Origin: Mycolicibacterium mageritense
Lineage (GTDB): Bacteria > Actinomycetota > Actinomycetes > Mycobacteriales > Mycobacteriaceae
Length of the DNA: 64,000 bases
Direction of reading: 5' to 3'
Assembly: GCF_010727475.1 (NCBI RefSeq)
Contig: NZ_AP022567.1
Span: forward strand, 3,968,001 to 4,032,000
How positions within the stretch are numbered: position 1 is the first letter of the stretch; the number at the start of each line of letters is the position of its first letter. Position numbers and translations under genes: made by a program. This document shows, in pieces, positions 16,993 to 25,171 of this stretch. The notes below the pieces were generated by a model that saw only the letters and a list, made by a program, of their open reading frames with translations, had not been told where the DNA came from and did no database searches.

Positions 16993-17376
16993 ATGATCGT
17001 GTTCTGCGTGCAGCTGACTCCGGATTCGATGATTGCCGTTGCGGAGCTCACGCGCTACGCCGTCGCCGGCGTGCTGGAGGTGTTGGGCACCCGCGGTGTG
17101 CATGCCGAGGATGTCGACCCGCCCGAGTTCATCCTCGGTCGGCACAGTCGACAGCGGTTCCGCTTGGCGCCCGGGCCGGCGACGATGACGGTGTCGACCG
17201 ATGACGTCGATGCCGGATCCGTCCAGATCGTCTTGCGCGGTCCCGGCTTTGGCCGCCGGTTCGGCGCAGGTGAGCAGGATCCGGTCGTGTGGATGCAGTT
17301 GGTGGTGTTCGGCGTGTGGCTGGCCGAAACCTACCGGGTCGCGGCGGTGGTCACCGACCCTGATCACGGCGGATAG
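16993..17376 (+). CDS. Conserved protein of unknown family, intact paralogue of the disrupted gene at 43022-43440
   Basis: A 127-aa protein from ATG 16993. It starts MIVFCVQLTPDSMIAVAELT and continues through ARYAVAGVLEVLG-like helices, the basic strand RHSRQRFRLAPGPATMTV and a C-terminal half with GFGRRFGAGEQDPVVWMQLV ending VAAVVTDPDHGG. I do not recognise the family. The copy 26 kb away shares the same order of motifs. In the island before the transposon inserted, the two copies would have been about 1.5-2 kb apart, on opposite strands. Confidence 0.68.
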   Translation: MIVFCVQLTPDSMIAVAELTRYAVAGVLEVLGTRGVHAEDVDPPEFILGRHSRQRFRLAPGPATMTVSTDDVDAGSVQIVLRGPGFGRRFGAGEQDPVVWMQLVVFGVWLAETYRVAAVVTDPDHGG

Positions 17377-17474
17377 GGCGAACAGGTCCGTATGTGGCGG
17401 CGACCCTGGCGTCAGATGTCGCGTGCAGGCGATCCAGTGGGCATGCATGGTGCCGTCCCGCATTTCGATTGGCG

Positions 17475-18014
17475 TCAGGCGGTGTCGGGCGGCGGCTGCG
17501 TGGAGGCGTGGCCATGTCGACGAGCGCCCAGCGGCGCGTGGCCGGGAAGCCATCGGGCCGATTCCAGCAGGGCGGCATCCAACACGCGCTCGGCCGTCTC
17601 GAACACCGGGGTGCGCCGGACGGCGTCGTCGACCGGCATCGAGGCCGCGCACCGCATCACCAAGGCGCCCAGCGCCGGTGACGTTCTCGGTGGCACCACC
17701 AGCAGGGTGGCGCCGTTGTTACGCCCGGCGATCCTGATCAGGCGTGGGGGGCGTCTGCGGTGGGCGCCGATCGGCCACTTGCTGCCGACGGCCATGCCGT
17801 CGAGATCGAGTTGCTCGTCGGTGTCAGACCAGTTCAACCAGATGTCGACAATGTCGCCCAGCTGCTGTTGCAGCACGGCGACGAGATCGACGAGTTCACC
17901 GGCCAGCGATTCAGAAAACGGCCACCAACCCCCGTCGACATCGGCGCCCAACTGCTGTGCCAGCGCCACCCGTACCGGCCGCGCCGAACGCCGCGCCGCG
18001 ACCAACCCGGTCAT
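17475..18014 (-). CDS. DUF5994 family protein
   Basis: A 179-aa protein starting at ATG 18014. Family features are visible: RPVRVALAQQLGADVDGGWW, PFSESLAGELVDLVAVLQQQ, the tract DLDGMAVGSKWPIGAHRRRP and GATLLVVPPRTSP. DUF5994 proteins are common in mycobacterial stress islands; their biochemistry is unknown. The Tn7-like transposon lies immediately upstream, with its target duplication 5-9 bp before the start codon. The native promoter has thus been moved to the far side of the element, near 42.66 kb. The frame could extend upstream to a TTG but there is no better start. Confidence 0.78.
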   Translation of the reverse strand: MTGLVAARRSARPVRVALAQQLGADVDGGWWPFSESLAGELVDLVAVLQQQLGDIVDIWLNWSDTDEQLDLDGMAVGSKWPIGAHRRRPPRLIRIAGRNNGATLLVVPPRTSPALGALVMRCAASMPVDDAVRRTPVFETAERVLDAALLESARWLPGHAPLGARRHGHASTQPPPDTA

Positions 18015-18018
18015 GACG

Positions 18019-18023
18019 ACATC
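18019..18023. repeat. Left copy of the 5-bp target-site duplication (ACATC)
   Basis: ACATC directly precedes the transposon terminus TGT at 18024. The identical pentamer follows the right terminus at 42651-42655. Five bp is the Tn7-family duplication length. Confidence 0.9.
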
Positions 18024-18118
18024 TGTAGGTTCTCAAATTTGACTGCATTTGGCCGCAGCTCTGACGTGCGAATATCGGATGGTCTCACGTGAACTGCACC
18101 GGGGTTTGTCTCACGAGG
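18024..18118 (+). repeat. Left end of the transposon with TnsB-type repeats
   Basis: After the terminal TGTAGGTTCTCA, related TCTCA-containing boxes recur with TCTCA or TCTGA beginning near 18031, 18060, 18083 (GGTCTCACGTG) and 18109 (TTGTCTCACGAGG). A spacing of 23-29 bp is typical of transposase binding sites at Tn7-like ends. Confidence 0.75.
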
Positions 18119-18357
18119 TGCTGCATTTCCTAGGCGCAAGCCCCGAACATACGATTTCCATGCCACTCGCGATAGAGCTAGTCAAACTCACCAGATGTCG
18201 ATTGGTCACGGTGAGACATGAGCCTGGCTTGCGACAAGAAGCGGCAAGCATTGAGCCGCTGATTCAACCACGTCCGGTCTTGGCGACCGCTTGTTGGGTT
18301 ACCGCGTACGCACATGTCGATTCAGTGGCCCAATTGGTCATTTGCGTCCTGGCCTGG
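18119..18357. other. Non-coding left margin of the transposon cargo
   Basis: No gene is supported. An open frame on the plus strand begins inside the transposase binding repeats and has no ribosome site, so it is judged spurious. Confidence 0.45.
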
Positions 18358-18735
18358 CTAATCCGCTCGCGGTTGTCGCGCCGCTTCGATGACATGTACG
18401 TGGCTGTCGGCCCATGCGTGGAGTCCGTCGAGGCTGTCAACTAGGGACCGGCCCAGATTGGTCAGGCGGTAGTACACACGTTGCGGCGGAGGCCCTGTTC
18501 TCGGCGAGCGCTGTACCAAACCGTCGCGCACGAGATTGCGCAGTGTCGCGGACAGCATTTTGCGCGAAGCGCCGTTGATGCGCCGATACAGGTCTCCGTA
18601 ACTGAGTTCCGTTGCACCGGAGAGGTGTTCGAACACTGCGGGCACCCACTTGTTGCTGATAATCGCCAACACAGCTTGCAACGCGCAGACATCGCGGACC
18701 GGCCTCGAACGGACATGACGCTCGGCAACGAACAC
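18358..18735 (-). CDS. HxlR-family winged-helix regulator
   Basis: A 125-aa protein if GTG 18735 is used; this start lies 1 bp after the stop of the truncated oxidoreductase frame. The HxlR pattern is clear: CALQAVLAIISNKWVPAVFE, LSGATELSYGDLYRRINGAS, RKMLSATLRNLVRDGLVQRS and RVYYRLTNLGRSLVDSLDGL. The usual redox Cys near the N terminus is present (DVCAL). It ends the minus-strand unit at the left end of the cargo and may regulate the divergent catabolic operon. A decayed relative lies at 48.9 kb. Confidence 0.85.
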   Translation of the reverse strand: MFVAERHVRSRPVRDVCALQAVLAIISNKWVPAVFEHLSGATELSYGDLYRRINGASRKMLSATLRNLVRDGLVQRSPRTGPPPQRVYYRLTNLGRSLVDSLDGLHAWADSHVHVIEAARQPRAD

Positions 18736-18736
18736 C

Positions 18737-18964
18737 TCAGCGCACCGCGGTATCGAAGGGGCCGTATCCGCAGCACCCCGATTCGAGCAGGACCGTGTCG
18801 ACGCCGCGCCCAGCCAGCCGCCGTGCGGTCGACAGGCCGGCCAGTCCACCGCCGATGACCGCGACCGAGCAGGTGAGATTCTCCGTCAGCGGCGGAGGGA
18901 TGTCGGTCGGCGGGTCGATCCAGCCGGTGAAGCTGGTGTAGTCGGTGGTCGCGGTGCTGTTCAT
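18737..18964 (-). pseudogene. N-terminal fragment of an FAD-dependent (DAO-type) oxidoreductase
   Basis: The 75-codon frame starts at ATG 18964 (ATGA overlap with the membrane gene). It encodes GWIDPPTDIPPPLTENL and the Rossmann motif SVAVIGGGLAGLSTARRLAG followed by VDTVLLESGCCGYG. In intact gamma-glutamylputrescine-oxidase-like proteins, GASGRN and several hundred more residues would follow. Here the frame turns into PFDTAVR and stops. The enzyme is therefore lost, perhaps by a deletion that brought in the HxlR gene. Confidence 0.8.
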
Positions 18965-19656
18965 GCGGCTCCGGCTCCATGGATGCTGGTGGCTGAAAGG
19001 CGTTGTGCGGCAGCACCAGTACGAGCGTCGAACGCGGTGTAGGCGCAGTAGATGACGAGCATCGTCAGGCCCCAGGTGGACAGGGCCAGGGTGTAGAAGA
19101 GCGTGTGGTTGGCGTCGTCGCCCGGGATGTGCCAGAAGTCGTAGATCGCGGCGACGACGACGTTGAGGGCCGTCGCGGCACCGATCCAGGCGGCGTGTGC
19201 GCGCTCGCCGATGTTCCACAGGCGAAATACGAAGTAGCACAGGAAACTTGAGGTCGCGAGCGCCGTCAACAGGAAGAACACCTTGCCGGGAGTGCCGATC
19301 TGGACGGCGAACTCGGAGAGGAAGAATCCGAACACCGCGGCCAGGGCGAACGCCCCGACCTCGACACGCAGTGACGGCCTGTAGCCGTTGGTGAGCATCA
19401 GCAGGCCCATCACCAGGATCAGCGTGAAGCCGATGGACCGCGAGAACGCGTCGAGGAAGAACGCAATGTGGAACATCGGAGAATCCTGGCCGCCCTTGAG
19501 CAGACCGTACAGCAGGAAGTTCGACCCGGACACAGCCATGATGATCCATTCGAGGCCGATCAGGTAATTGTGATGGCGCCGAATGAATTTCGCGCCACAG
19601 ATGAATCCGATGGCGATCATCCAGACGTCCGCCGCGGCGAAGAACATGTCGCGCAT
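18961..19656 (-). CDS. Polytopic membrane protein, possible transporter
   Basis: A 231-aa protein from ATG 19656 with an ideal ribosome site (AAGGAGG). About seven hydrophobic segments are visible, beginning MFFAAADVWMIAIGFICGAK and including YLIGLEWIIMAVSGSNFLLY, FTLILVMGLLMLTNGY, VFFLLTALATSSFLCYFVF and LSTWGLTMLVIYCAYTAF. It lacks known transporter signatures. It is divergent from the monooxygenase and translationally coupled to the truncated oxidoreductase, so a role in uptake or sensing of the cargo pathway's substrate is possible. I recognise no family. Confidence 0.75.
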   Translation of the reverse strand: MRDMFFAAADVWMIAIGFICGAKFIRRHHNYLIGLEWIIMAVSGSNFLLYGLLKGGQDSPMFHIAFFLDAFSRSIGFTLILVMGLLMLTNGYRPSLRVEVGAFALAAVFGFFLSEFAVQIGTPGKVFFLLTALATSSFLCYFVFRLWNIGERAHAAWIGAATALNVVVAAIYDFWHIPGDDANHTLFYTLALSTWGLTMLVIYCAYTAFDARTGAAAQRLSATSIHGAGAA

Positions 19657-19761
19657 GGCAGCGCCTCCTTGGGTGTGACCGTGATCTCGTACGGTCCCCA
19701 GCGTGTCGAGGCGACTGCCGCCGCCGCTACGCCGACATGCACCTTCGTGGCGCCATGGGCG

Positions 19762-19828
19762 CGGCACAGTGCACCACCAGATCGTGCGATCTGCCCCTGT
19801 TCGGCGGCCGCGGTGCACTGTGCACCGC
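19762..19828. promoter_or_regulatory. Palindromic operator cluster in the divergent promoter region
   Basis: The 270-bp gap between the divergent membrane-protein and monooxygenase genes holds the perfect palindrome GCGGTGCACTGTGCACCGC (19810-19828). It also holds a related half-repeat copy GCACAGTGCACC (19764-19775) and the 7-bp-arm palindrome CAGATCGTGCGATCTG (19778-19793). These are good candidates for binding by the PucR-type or HxlR-type regulator of the cluster. Confidence 0.6.
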
Positions 19829-19926
19829 ACCGTCGCGAAGGTATGGGCACCGCGGCGTAGTGATCAGGCGGCGGCACCGGGCACGGTGGCATCACCTAAA
19901 GCGGAATCGAGCGAAAGGCCCAGCCC

Positions 19927-21444
19927 ATGAACGCATCGACACTCACCGTCGACGAGTACGACATCGTCGTCATCGGCGCCGGCATCTCCGGTATCGGCGC
20001 CGCGAAGTACATCACCGAGGCGTTCCCAGGCAAGCGGGTGGTGATCCTCGAGGGTCGCGCGAACATCGGCGGCACCTGGGACCTGTTCAAGTACCCCGGC
20101 ATCCGTTCCGACAACGGCCTGCACACCTTCGGCTACGAGTTCAAGCCCTGGACCGACCCGGACGCCATCGCGGAGGCCCCGAAGATCGTCAACTACCTCC
20201 AGGAGACGCTTGACGAGTTCGACCTGAACCGGCTGGTGCGGTTCGAGCACAGCGTGCAGCGCGCCTCGTGGTCGAGTGAGGACGCCCGCTGGACTCTCGA
20301 CGTCACTACCCCAGACGGCGACCGGCGGATCAGCGCGAACTGGATCTTCGCCGGCACCGGCTACTACCGCTACGACGAGGGCTACACCCCGCAGTTCGAG
20401 GGCCGCGAGGACTTCCGGGGCGACATCCTGCACCCGCAGCACTGGCCCGAGGACTACGACTACAGCGGCAAGAAGGTCGTGGTCATCGGCAGCGGTGCCA
20501 CCGCGGTCACGCTGATCCCGTCGATGCTGAACCACGCAGGTGCTGCGGCGCACGTCACCATGCTGCAGCGCACTCCGACGTACGTTATCCCCTGGGCGAA
20601 GGTCGATTCCGCAGCGCTGATGTTCACCAAGTGGTTCGGTGAGAAGCGCGGCTACGCGCTGACCCGGTTCGCCAACATCTGGATCGAACGAGGCATCGTC
20701 AAGGCCATGCGCGGATTCCCGAAGTTGGCACGCGCGGCCATCCGGCGCGTGAACATCGAATCCCTGCCGCAAGGATTCGACGTGGACACCCACTTCAACC
20801 CGCCCTACGACCCGTGGGATCAGCGCCTGTGCCTGTGCCCCGACGGCGACTTCTTCGAGGCGCTCAGTGACGGCAGCGCTTCGATCGTCACCGATAAGAT
20901 CGAGCGGTTCACGGAGACCGGCATCGCGCTCGAATCGGGCGAGCACCTGGACGCCGACGTGATCGTCACCGCGACCGGCCTGAACATGCGCCTGCTCGGC
21001 GGCATCGAACTCGACGTCGATGGCGATCCGGTGCACCTACCGGACACCGTGGCTTACCGCGGAACCCTCCTGTCGGGAATCCCGAACCTCGCGATCGCGA
21101 TCGGCTACACGACATCCCCGTGGACGCTGAAGATCAGCATCCTGTGCCGATACTTCTGCGCACTCGTGGCACACATGGACGCCTTCGGCTACGACAGCGT
21201 CCGCGTCGAGGCCGACCCGGCCATGGAGCGCCGGCCGATCGTTGACCTGAGTTCCGGCTACGCCCAGCGCGCGAAGGACATCATTCCGAAGCAGGGCACG
21301 GGCCTGTTCCAGATGTCCATGTCGTACCAGCAGGACGCCAAGATCCTCCGCGGTCCGCTGCTCGACGAGGCCCTGCACTTCTCGTCCCGTGCCGACGAAC
21401 CGCACCGCTCGCCGGCACCGGCGAATGAGGCGATCCATGCCTGA
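19927..21444 (+). CDS. Flavin-dependent Baeyer-Villiger-type monooxygenase (EthA-like)
   Basis: A 505-aa NADPH/FAD monooxygenase from ATG 19927 (AAAGG upstream). Motifs: FAD-binding GAGISG at 17-22, GGTWDLFKYPGIRSD at about 48-62, the Baeyer-Villiger fingerprint FRGDILHPQHW at 163-173, the NADPH Rossmann GSGATA at 188-193, and YNPWDQRLCL-like PPYDPWDQRLCL. The pattern is that of mycobacterial EthA. It probably inserts oxygen next to a ketone to give an ester or lactone. First gene of the plus-strand operon, followed by an esterase/lactonase-type hydrolase that it overlaps by 8 nt. Confidence 0.9.
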   Translation: MNASTLTVDEYDIVVIGAGISGIGAAKYITEAFPGKRVVILEGRANIGGTWDLFKYPGIRSDNGLHTFGYEFKPWTDPDAIAEAPKIVNYLQETLDEFDLNRLVRFEHSVQRASWSSEDARWTLDVTTPDGDRRISANWIFAGTGYYRYDEGYTPQFEGREDFRGDILHPQHWPEDYDYSGKKVVVIGSGATAVTLIPSMLNHAGAAAHVTMLQRTPTYVIPWAKVDSAALMFTKWFGEKRGYALTRFANIWIERGIVKAMRGFPKLARAAIRRVNIESLPQGFDVDTHFNPPYDPWDQRLCLCPDGDFFEALSDGSASIVTDKIERFTETGIALESGEHLDADVIVTATGLNMRLLGGIELDVDGDPVHLPDTVAYRGTLLSGIPNLAIAIGYTTSPWTLKISILCRYFCALVAHMDAFGYDSVRVEADPAMERRPIVDLSSGYAQRAKDIIPKQGTGLFQMSMSYQQDAKILRGPLLDEALHFSSRADEPHRSPAPANEAIHA

Positions 21445-22339
21445 GCCGAAATCCGCAGACCGGTTCGTGACGCTCCCGGGCGGCACGCGGGTCTGCTTCC
21501 GCACCGACGGCCCAGCCGGGGGAACACCGGCCCTGCTGCTCGCCGGACTCGGGGAGGACCTCACGACATGGTCGCCGCGGTTCGTCTCCGCCCTGGCCGA
21601 ATCCGGATTCCTGGTGATCCGCATGGACAACCGCGACTCGGGCCGCTCGACCTTCGCCACGACGCCGCCGCCGAACACCCTTCGGCAACTGCTTTCCCGG
21701 CCGCGGCGCGACGCCTACACGCTGGCCGACATGGCGACCGACGCCGCGCAACTGATCGAGCACCTGGCCGTGGGCCCGACCCATGTGGTCGGCAGGTCGA
21801 TGGGCGGCATGATCGCGCAGACGGTCGCGGCCCGGCACCCCGCCCTCACCGCCACGCTGACCTCGCTGTACTCGACCACCGGTGATCCGACGGTGGGGCA
21901 GCCCGCCGCGTCGACAAAAGCCCTGCTGGTGAGCCCCCCTCCGCGGAACCGGCTGCAGGCGGTCCGCGCGCACCTGCGGATGACTGCACACCTCGCCGGA
22001 ACCGGTTACCCCATCGATGAGGCCGAGGAGGCCGCGCATGCCGTCGAAACCTGGAACCGCACCGCCGGCGACGGCGCCTCCGGGATGGCCCGGCAGATCC
22101 AGGCCATCCAGGCCTCCGGTGACCGGACAGCGGAACTGGCCACGATCACCGCGCCGACGCTGGTGATCAACGGCGACCGCGATCTCATCGTCGCACCGTC
22201 GGGCGGCGCGGCCACCGCGGCCGCGATCCGGCACGCGCGGCACATCGTCATCCCCGGCATGGGCCACCACCTGCCCGATTCACTCGCCCCGCGCATCGCC
22301 CACCACGTCATCGACCATCTCGAAAGGGCACTGATATGA
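21437..22339 (+). CDS. Alpha/beta hydrolase (probable ester/lactone hydrolase)
   Basis: A 300-aa protein from ATG 21437, overlapping the monooxygenase stop. The alpha/beta hydrolase core is clear: LLLAGLGEDLTTWSPRFVSA, RMDNRDSGRST, the nucleophile elbow VGRSMGGMIAQ (Ser), the acid in INGDRDLIV and the His in GMGHHLPDSL. Being coupled to a Baeyer-Villiger-type enzyme, the likely job is to open the lactone or ester it produces, giving a hydroxyacid (inference). Confidence 0.88.
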   Translation: MPEPKSADRFVTLPGGTRVCFRTDGPAGGTPALLLAGLGEDLTTWSPRFVSALAESGFLVIRMDNRDSGRSTFATTPPPNTLRQLLSRPRRDAYTLADMATDAAQLIEHLAVGPTHVVGRSMGGMIAQTVAARHPALTATLTSLYSTTGDPTVGQPAASTKALLVSPPPRNRLQAVRAHLRMTAHLAGTGYPIDEAEEAAHAVETWNRTAGDGASGMARQIQAIQASGDRTAELATITAPTLVINGDRDLIVAPSGGAATAAAIRHARHIVIPGMGHHLPDSLAPRIAHHVIDHLERALI

Positions 22340-23754
22340 CCGAACAGAATCTGACCGCACAACACACCGTCGACGTCGCCATCATCGGCGCCGGCGTATC
22401 GGGCTTGACCGCGGCACGCAGGCTGACTCAGGCCGGGCGATCAGTGCTCGTCCTGGAGGCCGGGGACCGCGTCGGCGGGCGCACCATGAACCTCGACGTC
22501 GGCCACGGCGTCATCACCGAAGGCGGCGGCCAATGGATCGGCCCCGGCCAGGACCGGATCTTCGCCCTGATCGACGAACTCGGGATCGACACGTTCAAAA
22601 CCTACGTCGACGGCAAGACGATCTATCACCGCAACGGCAAGTCCAAGCGATATGACGGCCTCATCCCGCCGGTCAATCCGCTGATTCTCGCCGACTTCGC
22701 CCAGCTGCAGATGCGGCTGGACCGCATGGCGAAAACGGTACCGCTCGAGGCGCCGTGGACGGCCCGGCACGCGCGCAAATGGGACAGCACCACCATCGGG
22801 CACTGGCTCGACGCCAACGCGCTGACCGAGGACGCCAAGTTCATCCTCACTCTCGGCCTGGCGGTGACGAACGCCGAAGATTTGCACTGGACGTCGCTGC
22901 TGGTGCAGTTGGCGCGGATCAAGGGCGCCGGCGGCTTCGAACACATGGTGAACGTCACCGGCGGCGCGCAGGAGTCGCGGGTCGTCGGCGGGACGTTCCG
23001 CATCGCTCAGCGCATGGCCGACGACCTCGGGGCCGCCGTGGTGCTTGAGTCGCCCGTGACTGAGATCAGCCAGAACAGTGACGGCGTCACGGTTCGGTCC
23101 GCGCGCATCGATGTCCACGCTGACCGGGTGATTGTCGCCATGTCACCCGCCGATGCCTCCCGCATCAACTTCACACCGGACCTTCCGACCCGCCGGAGCA
23201 TGCTGCAGCGCCGCTGGAGCAGTGGTTCGGAAAGCAAGCTCTTCGCCGTTTACGACAGGCCGTTCTGGCGGGAGCAGGGCCTCAACGGGCAAGCAGTCAG
23301 CGATCTGCCGGTCGCCAACTTCGTCATCGACAACTCGCCGCCGGACGCCAGCGTCGGCATCCTGCTCACCTTCATGGGCACCGCAGGATCGGGGTGTCTG
23401 CAGAGCTGGCCCGATCAACTGCTCGACAACCCTGACGCCCGGCGCGACGCCGTCCTTGCCGACCTGACCACACTGTTCGGCCCGCAAGCGGCCAAGCCGA
23501 TCGCGTTCCTGGAAAAAGACTGGGCACACGAACCGTGGATCAATGGCTGTGTCGGCTCCCGCGCGCCAGGGTCGCTGACCCAGTATACCGACGCCGACCG
23601 GCGACCCGTAGGCCGAATCCACTGGGCCGGCACCGAGACCGCGACCGTCAACCAGGGCTACTTCGACGGCGCTGTCAGCGCCGCCGAGCGCGCCGCCGCC
23701 GAGGTGCTCAAGCACCTCCCGGTGCCGACAGAGTGGCGGGGTAGTCATGACTGA
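22336..23754 (+). CDS. Flavin monoamine oxidase family protein
   Basis: A 472-aa amine oxidase in an ATGA overlap with the hydrolase gene. FAD motif IIGAGVSGLTAARRL (GxGxxG at 18-23), VLEAGDRVGGRTM, GGGQWIGPGQDRI and the C-terminal flavin segment GRIHWAGTETATVNQGYFDG. Cys405 (INGCVGSRAPGSLTQY) sits where monoamine oxidases hold their covalently FAD-bound Cys, so covalent flavin is possible. It should oxidise a primary amine to an imine, hydrolysing to aldehyde or ketone. Putrescine oxidase and cyclohexylamine oxidase belong to the same superfamily. Confidence 0.9.
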   Translation: MTEQNLTAQHTVDVAIIGAGVSGLTAARRLTQAGRSVLVLEAGDRVGGRTMNLDVGHGVITEGGGQWIGPGQDRIFALIDELGIDTFKTYVDGKTIYHRNGKSKRYDGLIPPVNPLILADFAQLQMRLDRMAKTVPLEAPWTARHARKWDSTTIGHWLDANALTEDAKFILTLGLAVTNAEDLHWTSLLVQLARIKGAGGFEHMVNVTGGAQESRVVGGTFRIAQRMADDLGAAVVLESPVTEISQNSDGVTVRSARIDVHADRVIVAMSPADASRINFTPDLPTRRSMLQRRWSSGSESKLFAVYDRPFWREQGLNGQAVSDLPVANFVIDNSPPDASVGILLTFMGTAGSGCLQSWPDQLLDNPDARRDAVLADLTTLFGPQAAKPIAFLEKDWAHEPWINGCVGSRAPGSLTQYTDADRRPVGRIHWAGTETATVNQGYFDGAVSAAERAAAEVLKHLPVPTEWRGSHD

Positions 23755-25171
23755 ACAGCACACACAGGCGCCGGAGGCCGCCACCGGCCTGAACCGGACC
23801 CTCGGCGTCGCCCACATCGTGTTCATGGTCGTGGCGTTCGCCGCGCCGCTGACGGTGTTCGCGGGGCTGATCCCGCTGATGCTCGGCTCCGGCAACGGCA
23901 TCGGGACGCCCGTCGACTTCGTGATCGTCGGCGTCGTGCTGGTGCTGTTCACCGTCGGCTACTCGGCGATGACCCCCGAGGTCCGCAACGCCGGCGCCTT
24001 CTACTCCTATGTGCAGCGCGGCCTCGGCACCGCGGCCGGCCTCGGCGCCGCCGCGCTGGCCCTGGTCACCTACTCGCTGCTCATCGTGTCCGTCGCGGCT
24101 TACCTCGGTGCCGCCGCGCGGAACGTGATCCACACGTTCGCCGGAGTCGCGGTGCCGTGGTGGATACTCGCAGCCGCCGGGCTCGCGGCGATCGGCTACC
24201 TGGGATACCGCAACGTCGAGGTCAGCGCGCGCGTACTGGGCGTGCTGCTCATCGCGGAGATCGGGATCGTCGCGCTGGTTGATGTCGCCATCGTGCTGCG
24301 CGGCGGAGCTGACGGGCTGTCGGCGCACCCGCTGACCTGGGACGCGTTCACCAGCGGCGCCACCGGCACCGGGATCATGTTCGCCGTCTTCGGCTTCGTC
24401 GGTTTCGAGGCCACCGCGGTCTTCCGGTCCGAGGCCAAGGATCCCGACCGCACGATCCCGCGCGCGACGTACACCGCCGTCGTCGTCATCGCCGCCATCT
24501 ACACCGTCTCGTCCTGGGCGATGATCAACGGCATCGGCGTCACGCGCACCGTCGAGGCCGCGGCGAACGATCCCGAAGGGCTGGCAGCCGGGCTCGCGAC
24601 CCGCTATGTGTCGCAGCTAGCCCACGACGCCGTGCAAGTGCTGCTGGTCTCGAGCTTCTTCGCGTGTGTGCTCACCGCGCACAACGTGGTTTCCCGCTAC
24701 CTGTTCGCCCTCGGCCGCCAGGGCGCGCTCCCGGTTCCGCTCGGCGCGGTGCATCCCGTGCACCGGTCGCCGCACGTGGCCTCGCTGCTGACCTCAGGAG
24801 TCATCGCGACGCTGGTCGCGGTCACGGCGATCCTGGGGCTCGACCCCGTCGTCCAGATCTATGCCTGGTTCGGCGGCGCCGGAACCCTCGGGCTGATCGT
24901 TCTGCTGGCCCTGACCTCCGCGGCGATCGTCGTGCACTTCCGCCGGGTCCGCACCGCCAGTACCTGGACGGGCACCGTCGCCCCTGCCCTCGCACTCGCC
25001 GCCCTCGGCACCATCCTCGTGCTCGTCATCAGCAACTTCGAGCTCCTCATCGGCTCGCGCACCTGGGCGAATGTCTTCCTCGCGGTGATCACCGCCGCGT
25101 TCTCCGCCGGCCTCGCCTGGGCAGTCATGCTGCGCCGGCGTCGCCCCGATGTCTACCGCACCCTCGAATGA
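23747..25171 (+). CDS. APC-family amino acid/amine permease
   Basis: A 474-aa transporter overlapping the amine oxidase by 8 nt. Twelve or so hydrophobic helices; the first contains TLGVAHIVFMVVAFAAPLTV. APC hallmarks include FAVFGFVGFEATAVFRSEAK and DPDRTIPRATYTAVVVIAAI in helices 6-7. The protein ends in a basic cytoplasmic tail (LRRRRPDVYRTLE). Probably imports the amine substrate of the pathway by proton symport. Confidence 0.9.
   Translation: MTEQHTQAPEAATGLNRTLGVAHIVFMVVAFAAPLTVFAGLIPLMLGSGNGIGTPVDFVIVGVVLVLFTVGYSAMTPEVRNAGAFYSYVQRGLGTAAGLGAAALALVTYSLLIVSVAAYLGAAARNVIHTFAGVAVPWWILAAAGLAAIGYLGYRNVEVSARVLGVLLIAEIGIVALVDVAIVLRGGADGLSAHPLTWDAFTSGATGTGIMFAVFGFVGFEATAVFRSEAKDPDRTIPRATYTAVVVIAAIYTVSSWAMINGIGVTRTVEAAANDPEGLAAGLATRYVSQLAHDAVQVLLVSSFFACVLTAHNVVSRYLFALGRQGALPVPLGAVHPVHRSPHVASLLTSGVIATLVAVTAILGLDPVVQIYAWFGGAGTLGLIVLLALTSAAIVVHFRRVRTASTWTGTVAPALALAALGTILVLVISNFELLIGSRTWANVFLAVITAAFSAGLAWAVMLRRRRPDVYRTLE

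Noticed and set aside
18049..18444. 131-aa plus-strand frame at the left transposon margin
   Set aside because: It begins within the transposase-binding repeats, lacks a ribosome site and overlaps the HxlR gene end.
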